A DNA stretch of 64,000 nt from Lysobacter enzymogenes (lineage in GTDB: Bacteria; Pseudomonadota; Gammaproteobacteria; Xanthomonadales; Xanthomonadaceae): positions 3,162,001 to 3,226,000 of the forward strand of contig NZ_CP067396.1 of the NCBI RefSeq assembly GCF_023617245.1, in the 5' to 3' direction. The translations under genes and the position numbers were made by a program. Under the pieces are notes generated by a model. The model saw nothing but the letters and a program-made list of their open reading frames with translations, was not told the DNA's origin and did no database searches. The first letter of the stretch is position 1; every line of letters begins with the position of its first letter. Below, piece after piece: positions 16,692-24,398 of this stretch.

Positions 16692-17384
16692 CTAGGCCCC
16701 GGTCTGCCGGTGCGGCGCGCGCACCGGCTTGGATTCGGGCGACTTGTCTTCGCGCAGGAAGATCGACAGCACCACGATCGACAGCACCGCGAGGAATTCG
16801 CTCTGCCAGTTCTGGAACGATTCGAACCAGAAATCGGAACTGCGCAGGTGCTCGCTCAGTTCGACCGGCGCACGCCCCTGCAGCCGGCGCTCGTCGTTGT
16901 GGTGGCGCCAGCTGCCGTAGCCGTGCAGCGCGAACGAGCCCAGGAACAGCAGCAAGAACGCGGCCGTCAGCGAGTGCGCGTACAGCCGCCGCCACAGCCC
17001 GCCGCGGCGCACCGGCCACGGCGCCGGGCCGGGTTCGATGTCTTCGGGTCGCGGCTCGAACGGGCGCGGCTCGAACGGTCGCGGCTCGAACGGTCGCGAT
17101 TCGGCCGAGCCCATCTGGCGCAGCCACACCGTCAACAGCACGTACATGCCCATCTGCAGGAATTCGCTTTCCCAGTTCTCGAACGTGGCCGAGATGAAGT
17201 GGCCGCTGTCGAGATAGGCCCACAGCGTCAACGGCGCGCGGCCTTCTCGCGCGATTTCCTCGTTCCACGCGGCCTGGCCGGTCAGTACCTGGCCGAGCAG
17301 GAATACGACGAAGATCGCGGCCAGCACCAGGCTCAGGCCGTTGCGTCGCCAGAAGGACGGTTCACCTCGCATCGCTGCTTGCAT
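16692..17384 (-). CDS. DUF6766-like membrane protein
   Basis: The 230-residue protein has about four hydrophobic segments (GLSLVLAAIFVVFLLGQVL, FLQMGMYVLLTVWL, AFLLLFLGSFALHGYG and LAVLSIVVLSIFL). Two similar halves each contain a motif of the form WESEFLQM/WQSEFLAV, so the protein is an internal duplication. This matches the DUF6766 family of unknown function. A linker holds a RPFEP tandem repeat. GGAG lies 11 bases before the ATG. It is divergent from the ferritin-like gene. Confidence 0.72.
   Translation of the reverse strand: MQAAMRGEPSFWRRNGLSLVLAAIFVVFLLGQVLTGQAAWNEEIAREGRAPLTLWAYLDSGHFISATFENWESEFLQMGMYVLLTVWLRQMGSAESRPFEPRPFEPRPFEPRPEDIEPGPAPWPVRRGGLWRRLYAHSLTAAFLLLFLGSFALHGYGSWRHHNDERRLQGRAPVELSEHLRSSDFWFESFQNWQSEFLAVLSIVVLSIFLREDKSPESKPVRAPHRQTGA
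17047..17103. repeat. 15-bp tandem repeat encoding RPFEP
   Basis: About three and a half in-frame copies of CGGCTCGAACGGTCG lie inside the DUF6766 gene and encode RPFEP RPFEP RPFEP RPE. They occupy the linker between the duplicated halves, and the copy number could vary. Confidence 0.8.
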
Positions 17385-17525
17385 CGCACTGCGCGCTCCG
17401 TAACAAGGGTCGCGAGGACGATCCGCCGGTCGGCGTTAGCGCGATGTTCACGCCGGCGTTCACTCGCGCTGAATTCGAAGCGTTCTACGTTGCCCGCACG
17501 CCAGCAATCGACGATGGAGGACACG

Positions 17526-18143
17526 ATGGCCAGCAAGCGCCACGACCGCGCCCAGTTGCACGAACTGCTGTACCAGGCGCTGGAAACCGAGAAAGGCGGC
17601 ATCCGGATCTACGAAACCGCGCTGGAGTGCGCGGTCAACGAAGGCCTGCGCGAGGAATGGCAGGGGTATCTGCAGGAAACCCGCCGTCACCACGAAATTC
17701 TGGTCGGCGTGTTCGCCGAACTGGGCCTGGACCCGCAAGCGGCCTCGCCCGGCCGCGAGGTCGTCGCCCACATCGGCGCGTCGCTGGTGAAGGCCATGCA
17801 GATGGCGCTCAAGGCCGGCGATCCGCAGGCCGCCGAACTGGTCGCGGCCGAGTGCGTGGTGCTGGCCGAGACCAAGGACCACCAGAACTGGGAACTGATC
17901 GGCCATGTCGCCAAGAACACCAGCGGCAAGGAAGCGGCGACGCTGATGGAAGCCTACGAACAGGTCGAGAAAGAAGAGGATCACCACCTCTACCACACCC
18001 AGGGCTGGGGTCGCGAACTGTGGATCGCCAGCCTTGGCTTCAAGGCGGTGCTGCCGCCGCCGGAAGAGATCAAGCACGTCGAGACCGCGATCGGCGCATC
18101 GCGCGCGGAACAGTCGCGCGAACGGATGTTGAAGAAGAACTGA
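17526..18143 (+). CDS. Ferritin-like domain protein
   Basis: The 205-residue, all-helical protein has Glu/His-rich helices with diiron-like spacing: LETEKGGIRIYETALE, LQETRRHHEIL, CVVLAETKDHQNWE and EKEEDHHLYHTQGW. These fit a four-helix ferritin-like fold, and the protein is probably cytoplasmic and stress-related. The start at 17526 was chosen because GGAGG lies five bases upstream; an in-frame ATG at 17514 overlaps that site. A small gene follows after six bases. The exact subfamily is unknown. Confidence 0.75.
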   Translation: MASKRHDRAQLHELLYQALETEKGGIRIYETALECAVNEGLREEWQGYLQETRRHHEILVGVFAELGLDPQAASPGREVVAHIGASLVKAMQMALKAGDPQAAELVAAECVVLAETKDHQNWELIGHVAKNTSGKEAATLMEAYEQVEKEEDHHLYHTQGWGRELWIASLGFKAVLPPPEEIKHVETAIGASRAEQSRERMLKKN

Positions 18144-18149
18144 GCCGCC

Positions 18150-18416
18150 ATGGCGAACCCACCCGGCCGGTTCCCCTTCGACGTCCCGCCCGCGTTCGGA
18201 CCAGAGTCCGAACGCGGGATGGGCCGCGCCGTCGCCGACGACGGCGCGCTCGAACGCATCGGCGAGCGGCGGCCTGCCGCGGACATCGGCCTCGCCGGCG
18301 GCATCGCGGCGTGGGTCCGGCGCAAACCCGCGCATGCCTTCGCCCTGGCCGTGGCCGCGGGCTGGTTGCTCGGCAAGATCAGTCGCGTCGCCCAGGGCCG
18401 TCGGCGGCTGCGATAG
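18150..18416 (+). CDS. Small hypothetical protein with C-terminal membrane segment
   Basis: The product is 88 residues: a hydrophilic N-terminal half, then a hydrophobic segment AHAFALAVAAGWLLGKISR near the C-terminus with basic residues after it. This resembles the tail anchor of ElaB/YqjD/DUF883-like stress proteins. It starts six bases after the ferritin-like stop, so the two are probably co-transcribed. The ribosome site is weak. Confidence 0.6.
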   Translation: MANPPGRFPFDVPPAFGPESERGMGRAVADDGALERIGERRPAADIGLAGGIAAWVRRKPAHAFALAVAAGWLLGKISRVAQGRRRLR

Positions 18417-18453
18417 AAGCGCGATGGAAGATAGCGCGGCCCGGCGCCTCGCC

Positions 18454-18831
18454 TCACGGCTGCATGTGTTCGCCGACGATGACCACGATCCGGTCCGGCA
18501 CCAGCGGATCGTTGGCGTAGACCCGCACCAGCGATTGCGTCCGTCGCGTCACCACCGCCGCGAACGTCTCCAGCAGCACCGAGGTGACGACCACGGCGCG
18601 ATTGGGCGTGACCAACCGCCGCGTGCACACCAATTCGCCCGGACGGGCCACGAACTCGTCGCTGACCAGCAGGCGCACCGGCAAGCCGTTGGCGGTGGCG
18701 TTGCGGATCGCGATGCAGGCGTCGTTGGCCTGGATCGGCAACTTGCCGCTCAACGGCGGCAGGTTCAACGCACCGGAGTCGCACACGAGCAGGACCGGGT
18801 TGTACTGGGTGATCCGGGCGAAGACCTTCAT
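18454..18831 (-). CDS. Hypothetical protein
   Basis: The 125-residue product from ATG 18831 (or 18843, which adds MHRC) is valine- and leucine-rich: MKVFARITQYNPVLLVCDSG, then LLVSDEFVARPGELVCTRR, then VVTSVLLETFAAVVTRRTQS. It has no signal peptide and no domain I recognise. It is convergent with the small gene to its left. The long open frame upstream of 18843 is antisense to the ligase region and is not coding. Confidence 0.55.
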   Translation of the reverse strand: MKVFARITQYNPVLLVCDSGALNLPPLSGKLPIQANDACIAIRNATANGLPVRLLVSDEFVARPGELVCTRRLVTPNRAVVVTSVLLETFAAVVTRRTQSLVRVYANDPLVPDRIVVIVGEHMQP

Positions 18832-19149
18832 GCAGCGGTGCATCGTTCCCTGGTCGGCGGGGCCCGTATCTGACCACCGCGCGGGCGCGTCGGCCAGCGA
18901 AGCGCGAAGACAAGCTGAACCAGTCAGCTTGGCGGCGAGAAATCGAACGGAACCGCGCATTGGCGCGTTCGTCGCGGTCTCGGTAAACGCATCGCTCGAG
19001 CGCGCCGCAACGCCGCGTTCGCCCACCGTTCGCGTCGTCACCGCAGCCGACGCATGGCCGGTCCGGCGCGGCGCGCGCGTCGGTCCGCGATCCGCATCGC
19101 GGCTGCGCGTGTACGCCCGGGCAACACCGCCTGCGCTAGCGTCGCCGGC
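18832..19149. other. 318-bp intergenic stretch
   Basis: This lies between two divergent genes and should contain the promoters of the hypothetical gene and of the exonuclease-ligase operon. I see no clear palindrome, -35/-10 pair or small gene. Confidence 0.35.
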
Positions 19150-20181
19150 ATGTCCAGCGCACTGCGCCCCGACGATGTTCTGAGCCTGCGCCCGCAAGGG
19201 CTGTACTGCGCGGCGGGCGACTTCTACATCGATCCGCTGCAGCCGGTCGCGCGCGCGCTGATCACCCACGGCCACGGCGACCATGCCCGCGCCGACATGG
19301 GCGAATACCACACCAGCCTCGCCGGCCTGCCGGTGCTGCGCTGGCGCCTGGGCGAGCGCCGCTACATCGCCCACGACTATGGCGAACCCTTCGATCTCGG
19401 CGCGGCGCGCGTATCGCTGCATCCGGCCGGGCACGTGCTCGGCTCGGCCCAGGTGCGGATCGAGGCCGGCGGCCGGGTATGGGTGGTATCGGGCGACTAC
19501 AAGCGCCAGCCCGATCCGACCTGCGCGCCGTTCCAGCCGGTGCGCTGCGATGTCTTCGTCACCGAAGCCACCTTCGCCCTGCCGATCTACCGTTGGCCGG
19601 ACACGGCCGTGGAGGTGGCGCGGATCGAACGCTGGCGGCAGCGCTGCGGCGAACGCGGCGAGGCGGCGGTACTGTTCTGCTATGCGCTGGGCAAGGCGCA
19701 ACGCCTGCTCGCTGAGCTGCGCGCGTTCGGCGAGCGGCCGGTGTACGCGCACGGCGCGATCGAGGCCGGGGTGCGGGCCTACCGCGAGGCCGGCGTGGCG
19801 ATGGTCGAGACCCGCCCGCTCGAGGACGGCGGCCGCGACGCGCACGCCGGCGAGCTGGTGCTGGCGCCGCCGTCCGCGCTGGGATCGGCGTGGATGCGGC
19901 GCTTCCGTCGGGTCCAGACCGCGCTGGCCTCGGGCTGGATGCGCGTGCGCGGCAACCGCCGCCGACGCAACGTCGACCGCGGCTTCGTCATCTCCGACCA
20001 CGCCGACTGGCCCGCGCTGCTGGCCAGCATCGACGACAGCGGCGCCGATCGCGTGCTGGCCACCCACGGCCGCAGCGAGGCGCTGGTCCGGGTGTTGCGC
20101 GAACGCGGGATGGACGGGCACTCGCTGCCGGCGTCGGCACCGGCGATGCCTTCGTCGCCATCGCCGGACAGCGACGCATGA
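19150..20181 (+). CDS. Ligase-associated DNA exonuclease (MBL/beta-CASP)
   Basis: The 343-residue protein has the metallo-beta-lactamase motif THGHGDHARADMGEY, HPAGHVLGSAQVRI and WVVSGDYKRQPDPTC, followed by beta-CASP elements and ISDHADW. This is the pattern of the ligase-associated exonuclease in bacterial Lhr-type repair operons. The stop overlaps the ligase ATG by four bases. The family acts on DNA ends. The associated Lhr-like helicase and phosphoesterase are not adjacent here. Confidence 0.88.
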   Translation: MSSALRPDDVLSLRPQGLYCAAGDFYIDPLQPVARALITHGHGDHARADMGEYHTSLAGLPVLRWRLGERRYIAHDYGEPFDLGAARVSLHPAGHVLGSAQVRIEAGGRVWVVSGDYKRQPDPTCAPFQPVRCDVFVTEATFALPIYRWPDTAVEVARIERWRQRCGERGEAAVLFCYALGKAQRLLAELRAFGERPVYAHGAIEAGVRAYREAGVAMVETRPLEDGGRDAHAGELVLAPPSALGSAWMRRFRRVQTALASGWMRVRGNRRRRNVDRGFVISDHADWPALLASIDDSGADRVLATHGRSEALVRVLRERGMDGHSLPASAPAMPSSPSPDSDA

Positions 20182-21776
20182 AGGCCTTCGCCGCGCTGTA
20201 CCGCGAACTCGACCGCTCCACCGCGACCTCGGACAAGCGCGCCGCGCTGATCGCCTATTTCCAGGCCGCGCCGCCGCGCGACCTGGCCTGGGCGCTGTGG
20301 CTGCTGTCGGGCGGCAAGCTCGCCGGCATCGCCAACCAGCGCGAACTGCGCGAATGGGTCGCGCAGGAATCGGGTCTGCCGGATTGGCTGGTCGGCGAGT
20401 GCTACGACGAAGTCGGCGACCTCGCCGAGACCTTGAACCTGCTGCTGCCCGAGCCCGCGGCGCCGGCGCCGGAGCGGCCGCTGCACGAATGGATCGAACA
20501 GCACCTGGCGCCGGTCGCCAAGGGCGCGCCGGAACTGCGCCGCGAGGCGGTGCTGGCCGGCTGGCGCGGGCTGCCGCCGGCGCAGCGCTTCGTGTTCGAC
20601 AAACTGTTGACCGGCGCGCTGCGCGTAGGCGTGTCGCAACGCGCGGTGCAGCAGGCGCTGGCCGCGTGGTCGGGCGTGGACATCGCCTTGATCGCCCAGC
20701 GCATGCTCGGCGCGTGGACGCCTTCGCCGGAGTTCGTCGAGCGCCTGCTGTCCGCGCAGGCGCAGGCCAGCGACCGCGAGCAACCTTATCCGTTCTTCCT
20801 CGCCTCGCCGCTGGAGCATCCGCCGCACACGCTGGGCGCGGCCGGCGAGTGGCTGCTGGAATGGAAATGGGACGGGATCCGCCTGCAGCTGATCCGTCGG
20901 TGCGGCGCGGTCGCGCTGTGGTCGCGCGGCGAGGAACGCCTGGACGGACGCTTTCCCGAAATCGAAGCGGCGGCGCGGCAACTGCCGCGCGATTGCGTGC
21001 TCGACGGCGAACTGCTGGCCTGGCGCGCCGACGAGCCGGCGCCGCTGCCGTTCGCCGCGTTGCAGACGCGCATCCAGCGGCGCAAGCCCGGGCCCAAGAG
21101 CCTGGCGCAAGCGCCCGCGCGCATGCAGGTTTACGACCTGCTCGAACTCGACGGCGAGGACTGGCGCGAACGCCCGCTGCGGCAACGCCGCGCCGCGCTC
21201 GCCGAGCTGCTCGCGGCGCAGCCCGGCGCGCCATCGGTGCTGGCGTTGTCGCCGCAACTGGCGGTGGACGACTGGCCGCAGGCCGCGGCGCAACGCGAGA
21301 CCTCGCGTGGGCGCGGCGTGGAAGGACTGATGCTCAAGCGCCGCGATTCGCCTTACCGGATCGGCCGCCGCCGCGGCGACTGGTGGAAGTGGAAGATCGA
21401 TCCGCTCAGCATCGACGCGGTGCTGATCTACGCCCAGGCCGGGCACGGCCGCCGCAGCACGCTCTACACCGACTACACCTTCGGCCTGTGGCGCGAGGGC
21501 GAGCTGGTGCCGGTGGCCAAGGCGTATTCGGGCCTGGACGATGCCGAGATCCTGGAACTGGACCGCTGGATCCGCGCCCACACCCTGGAGCGTTTCGGCC
21601 CGGTGCGCGCGGTCGCGCCGGTGCAGGTGTTCGAGCTCGGCTTCGAAGCGGTCAATCGCTCGACCCGGCACAAGTCCGGCGTCGCCGTGCGCTTTCCACG
21701 CATCCTGCGCTGGCGCCGCGACAAGCCCGCGGCGCAGGCCGACACCCTGCAAGCGCTGGAATCGCTGGCGCAGTGA
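20178..21776 (+). CDS. ATP-dependent DNA ligase
   Basis: The 532-residue protein has an N-terminal DNA-binding domain, then the nucleotidyltransferase core with the adenylated lysine K230 in EWKWDGIR (motif I), SRGEERL, LDGELLAW, GVEGLMLKR and WWKWKID (motif V), and a C-terminal OB domain. This is the bacterial LigB/LigC-like ATP ligase that partners an MBL exonuclease. It would seal nicks in a repair pathway separate from LigA. It is translationally coupled to the exonuclease. Confidence 0.92.
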   Translation: MKAFAALYRELDRSTATSDKRAALIAYFQAAPPRDLAWALWLLSGGKLAGIANQRELREWVAQESGLPDWLVGECYDEVGDLAETLNLLLPEPAAPAPERPLHEWIEQHLAPVAKGAPELRREAVLAGWRGLPPAQRFVFDKLLTGALRVGVSQRAVQQALAAWSGVDIALIAQRMLGAWTPSPEFVERLLSAQAQASDREQPYPFFLASPLEHPPHTLGAAGEWLLEWKWDGIRLQLIRRCGAVALWSRGEERLDGRFPEIEAAARQLPRDCVLDGELLAWRADEPAPLPFAALQTRIQRRKPGPKSLAQAPARMQVYDLLELDGEDWRERPLRQRRAALAELLAAQPGAPSVLALSPQLAVDDWPQAAAQRETSRGRGVEGLMLKRRDSPYRIGRRRGDWWKWKIDPLSIDAVLIYAQAGHGRRSTLYTDYTFGLWREGELVPVAKAYSGLDDAEILELDRWIRAHTLERFGPVRAVAPVQVFELGFEAVNRSTRHKSGVAVRFPRILRWRRDKPAAQADTLQALESLAQ

Positions 21777-21790
21777 GCGCGCGCCGGCGC

Positions 21791-22639
21791 TCAGCCTGCG
21801 TTCGCGAGCCCGGCGCAGAGCTCGCGCAAGCGCAACGCGTCGGCCACCGCATGGCCGGCGGCGGTGTTGTCGAACACGCACCAGGTCTGCGCACCGGATT
21901 CGCCGGCGCATGCGCGCACCGCCTCGGCCATGACCCGCAGGCGATCTTCGCCGTACTCGCTGTAGTAAGTACGCGGCGAACCGTGCCAGCGCCAGTAGCG
22001 CACCCGGCCGTGCGGCGAGGGTTCGGCGGCGGCGGCCAGCGGCGCCGCCGGATCGACGCCAGCGCGCTGCACCTCGTAACGCTGCAACAACGCGTCGGCG
22101 CACGGGTGGAACCAACTGCGGTGGCGCGGCTCGCACACCACCGGCGCCTGGCTGCGCCGGGCCAGCATGGCGAAGAAGCGCGCGGCCACGGCGGCGTCGA
22201 AACGCAGGCTCGGCGGCAATTGCACCAACAGCGCGCCGAGCTTGTCGCCCAGGCCGCCGGCCTGGGCGAGGAATTCGTCGAGCATCGGCCCGGCGCCGCG
22301 CAGGCCGGCCTCGTGGGTGATCGCCCGCGGCAGCTTGACGCTGAAGCGAAAGCGCGCCGGAACGCCGGCGGCCCAGCGCTCGTAGGTCGCGCGGCGGTGC
22401 GAGCGATAGAACGAAGAATTGATTTCGACCGCGTCCAGCCCGGTGGCGTAAGCAGCGAGCACGCTGTCGCCGGCGCCGAAGCGCGCGCGCTGCGCGGCCG
22501 GCAGCGACCAGCCGGCGCAGCCGATGCGGATGCGGCCGGCCGATGCCGGCGGCGCGTCGCGCCGGTCGGATGCCTGCTCGTCGCGATCCCGCGCTTGGGT
22601 GGGGTGCGCATTGGAGCGCCGCGAATCGGGAATCTGCAT
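21791..22639 (-). CDS. DUF72 family protein (YecE-like)
   Basis: The 282-residue protein shows the DUF72 hallmarks IRIGCAGWS near the N-terminus, VEINSSFYR, FRFSVKLPRAITHE, LVQLPPS, CEPRHRSWF, YWRWHGSPRTYYSEY and a terminal VFDNTAAGHAVADA. The fold is a TIM barrel of unknown activity. The first 30 residues are charged and poorly ordered, so a later start is possible. It converges on the ligase gene with a 14-bp gap. Confidence 0.85.
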   Translation of the reverse strand: MQIPDSRRSNAHPTQARDRDEQASDRRDAPPASAGRIRIGCAGWSLPAAQRARFGAGDSVLAAYATGLDAVEINSSFYRSHRRATYERWAAGVPARFRFSVKLPRAITHEAGLRGAGPMLDEFLAQAGGLGDKLGALLVQLPPSLRFDAAVAARFFAMLARRSQAPVVCEPRHRSWFHPCADALLQRYEVQRAGVDPAAPLAAAAEPSPHGRVRYWRWHGSPRTYYSEYGEDRLRVMAEAVRACAGESGAQTWCVFDNTAAGHAVADALRLRELCAGLANAG

Positions 22640-22767
22640 GCGTCCGATGTTCCCGGCCCGATCATGTCACCGGCGTGAACGCATGCGGCGTACGCGTTCA
22701 CGCGCCGTGGCGCCGGGCTTAACGCGATCGTGCGCAAGCTGCGACCGACTTCGCCACGGAGACCGCC

Positions 22768-23109
22768 ATGCAGCACCAACGCCTGCGTTTCGGCAAGGGC
22801 TTCCGCGTCGCGTTGCGGGTGCGGCGCGTGCAGGCCGCGCAAATGACCCTCGCGCCGGGCGCCAGCGAAGGCGGCCCGGACAACCGCCACCGCGGCGCCG
22901 AACAATGGCTGTACGTCGTCGCCGGCAGCGGCCTGGCCATCGTCGAAGGCCGGCGCCAACGGCTGGCGCCGGGCAGCCTGCTGGTGATCGAACGCGGCGA
23001 ACGGCACGAGATCCGCAACACCGGCCGCACCGCGCTGAAGACGCTCAATCTGTACTCGCCGCCGGCCTACGACGACGACGGCGAGCCGCTGGGACCGGGC
23101 AAGCGTTAG
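22768..23109 (+). CDS. Cupin-domain protein
   Basis: The 113-residue single cupin has motif 1 as RHRGAEQWLYVVAGSGLAIVEG and motif 2 as LLVIERGERHEIRNTG, giving two candidate metal-binding His residues and a Glu. ATG 22768 follows CGGAGACCGCC. It is monocistronic and its neighbours are convergent or divergent. A small-molecule binding or isomerase-like role is possible; it is not assigned. Confidence 0.78.
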   Translation: MQHQRLRFGKGFRVALRVRRVQAAQMTLAPGASEGGPDNRHRGAEQWLYVVAGSGLAIVEGRRQRLAPGSLLVIERGERHEIRNTGRTALKTLNLYSPPAYDDDGEPLGPGKR

Positions 23110-23131
23110 GCACCTCGCGGCAGCGCCGGGC

Positions 23132-24172
23132 TCAGTAGGCCGGCGCGCGATGCCAGCGCCAGGCGCTGTCGATGATGTCCTCGATCGCGCCGTGCCGCGG
23201 CGTCCAGCCCAGGCGTTCGCGCGCGGCGGCGCTGGACGCGACCAGCACCGCCGGATCGCCTTCGCGCCGCGGCGCCACCTCGTACGCGATCTCGCGACCG
23301 GTCACGCGCTGCGCCGCGCGCACGATTTCCAGCACGCTGAAGCCGGTGCCGTTGCCGAGGTTGAAGCAGTGCGCGCCGGCGTTCGCGTGCATCCAGTCCA
23401 GCGCGCGCACATGCGCGTCGGCCAGGTCGAGCACGTGCACGTAGTCGCGCACGCAGGTGCCGTCGGCGGTGTCGTAGTCGTCGCCGAACACCCGCAGCGG
23501 CGCGCCCTGCCCCAGTGCCGCGCGCAGCACGTTCGGGATCAGGTGGGTCTCGGGCGTGTGCGACTCGCCGATGCCGGCCTCGGACGCGGCGCCGGCGGCG
23601 TTGAAGTAGCGCAGCGATACCGAACGCAGGCCGTAGGCGCGCGCGGCGTCGGCGAGGATGCGTTCGACCATCAGCTTGCTGGCGCCGTAGGGATTGATCG
23701 GCGCGGTCGGGTGGTCCTCGTCGATGCGCGGCGCGCGCGGCTGACCGAACACCGCCGCCGAAGACGAAAACACCAGCCGGCCGACGCCGTGCGCGCGCAT
23801 CGCGCGCAGCAGGTTGAGGCTGCCGGCGACGTTGTTGAGGTAGTAGTCGTAGGGCTCGGCGACCGACTCGCCGACCAGCGAACGCGCGCAGAAATGCATC
23901 ACCGCATCGACCGGTTCGGCGAAGGCCGCATCCAGGCTGGCCGGATCGAGCAGGTCCGCGTCGATCCAGCGGCCCCAGCGCAGCGCCTGGCGATGGCCGG
24001 TGCTGAGGTTGTCGAGCACGCTGACCCGGACACCGCGCCGGGCCAGCGCGTACGCCGCATGCGCGCCGACGTAACCGGCGCCGCCGCAGACCAGCACGTG
24101 CGGCGAATCCGCGCGCGGCGCGGCGGCGACGAAGCCCTCGCGGTCTACCGTCCGTGGTGAAGGCAACGTCAA
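23132..24172 (-). CDS. galE: UDP-glucose 4-epimerase (GalE paralogue 2)
   Basis: The 346-residue protein is a canonical GalE: GGAGYVGAHAAYAL, VLDNLSTGH, SSSAAVFG, NPYGASKLM, SLRYFNAAGA, GTCVRDYVHVLDLADAH and FNLGNGTGFSVLEI. It makes UDP-galactose or related sugars for the adjacent polysaccharide locus. The TTG start at 24172 has CGGAG about eight bases upstream. It is divergent from the Wzx gene, and a Clp/CRP-like site lies in the 226-bp gap. Confidence 0.9.
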   Translation of the reverse strand: MTLPSPRTVDREGFVAAAPRADSPHVLVCGGAGYVGAHAAYALARRGVRVSVLDNLSTGHRQALRWGRWIDADLLDPASLDAAFAEPVDAVMHFCARSLVGESVAEPYDYYLNNVAGSLNLLRAMRAHGVGRLVFSSSAAVFGQPRAPRIDEDHPTAPINPYGASKLMVERILADAARAYGLRSVSLRYFNAAGAASEAGIGESHTPETHLIPNVLRAALGQGAPLRVFGDDYDTADGTCVRDYVHVLDLADAHVRALDWMHANAGAHCFNLGNGTGFSVLEIVRAAQRVTGREIAYEVAPRREGDPAVLVASSAAARERLGWTPRHGAIEDIIDSAWRWHRAPAY

Positions 24173-24266
24173 GAAAATCTCCGCTAACTGAAGCCGTTCG
24201 GCATTCGCGCCGGGCGATGCTTGTGGCTGCGCGGCATTGCGTGGGAGTATGCGTCACGCTTAGTTT

Positions 24267-24282
24267 TGTGATGCAAATCACT
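24267..24282. promoter_or_regulatory. Clp/CRP-type binding site (galE/wzx)
   Basis: TGTGA-TGCAAA-TCACT matches the CRP/Clp consensus TGTGA-N6-TCACA in nine of ten positions. It lies between the divergent galE and wzx genes, about 95 bp and 117 bp from their starts, in an AT-rich stretch. In Xanthomonadaceae the CRP homologue Clp controls polysaccharide genes. Confidence 0.65.
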
Positions 24283-24398
24283 TTAATCGCGCCATATTTC
24301 TGAATGAACCGACTGAACAAGGACGCGCGTCGGCACCGTCGCGGCGACGGCATGGGCGAGCGAATCCGCCTCGCCGCAGCGCAGCCCAAGGACCGGGC

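Noticed and set aside
16587..17525. N-terminal extension of the ferritin-like protein
   Set aside because: The open frame runs upstream antisense to the DUF6766 gene; the GGAGG site and start of homologous sequence place the real start at 17526.
19283..22678. A 1131-codon + strand open frame, and a 785-codon minus frame over the same region
   Set aside because: Both are high-GC shadow frames of the exonuclease and ligase genes, whose family motifs are in another frame.
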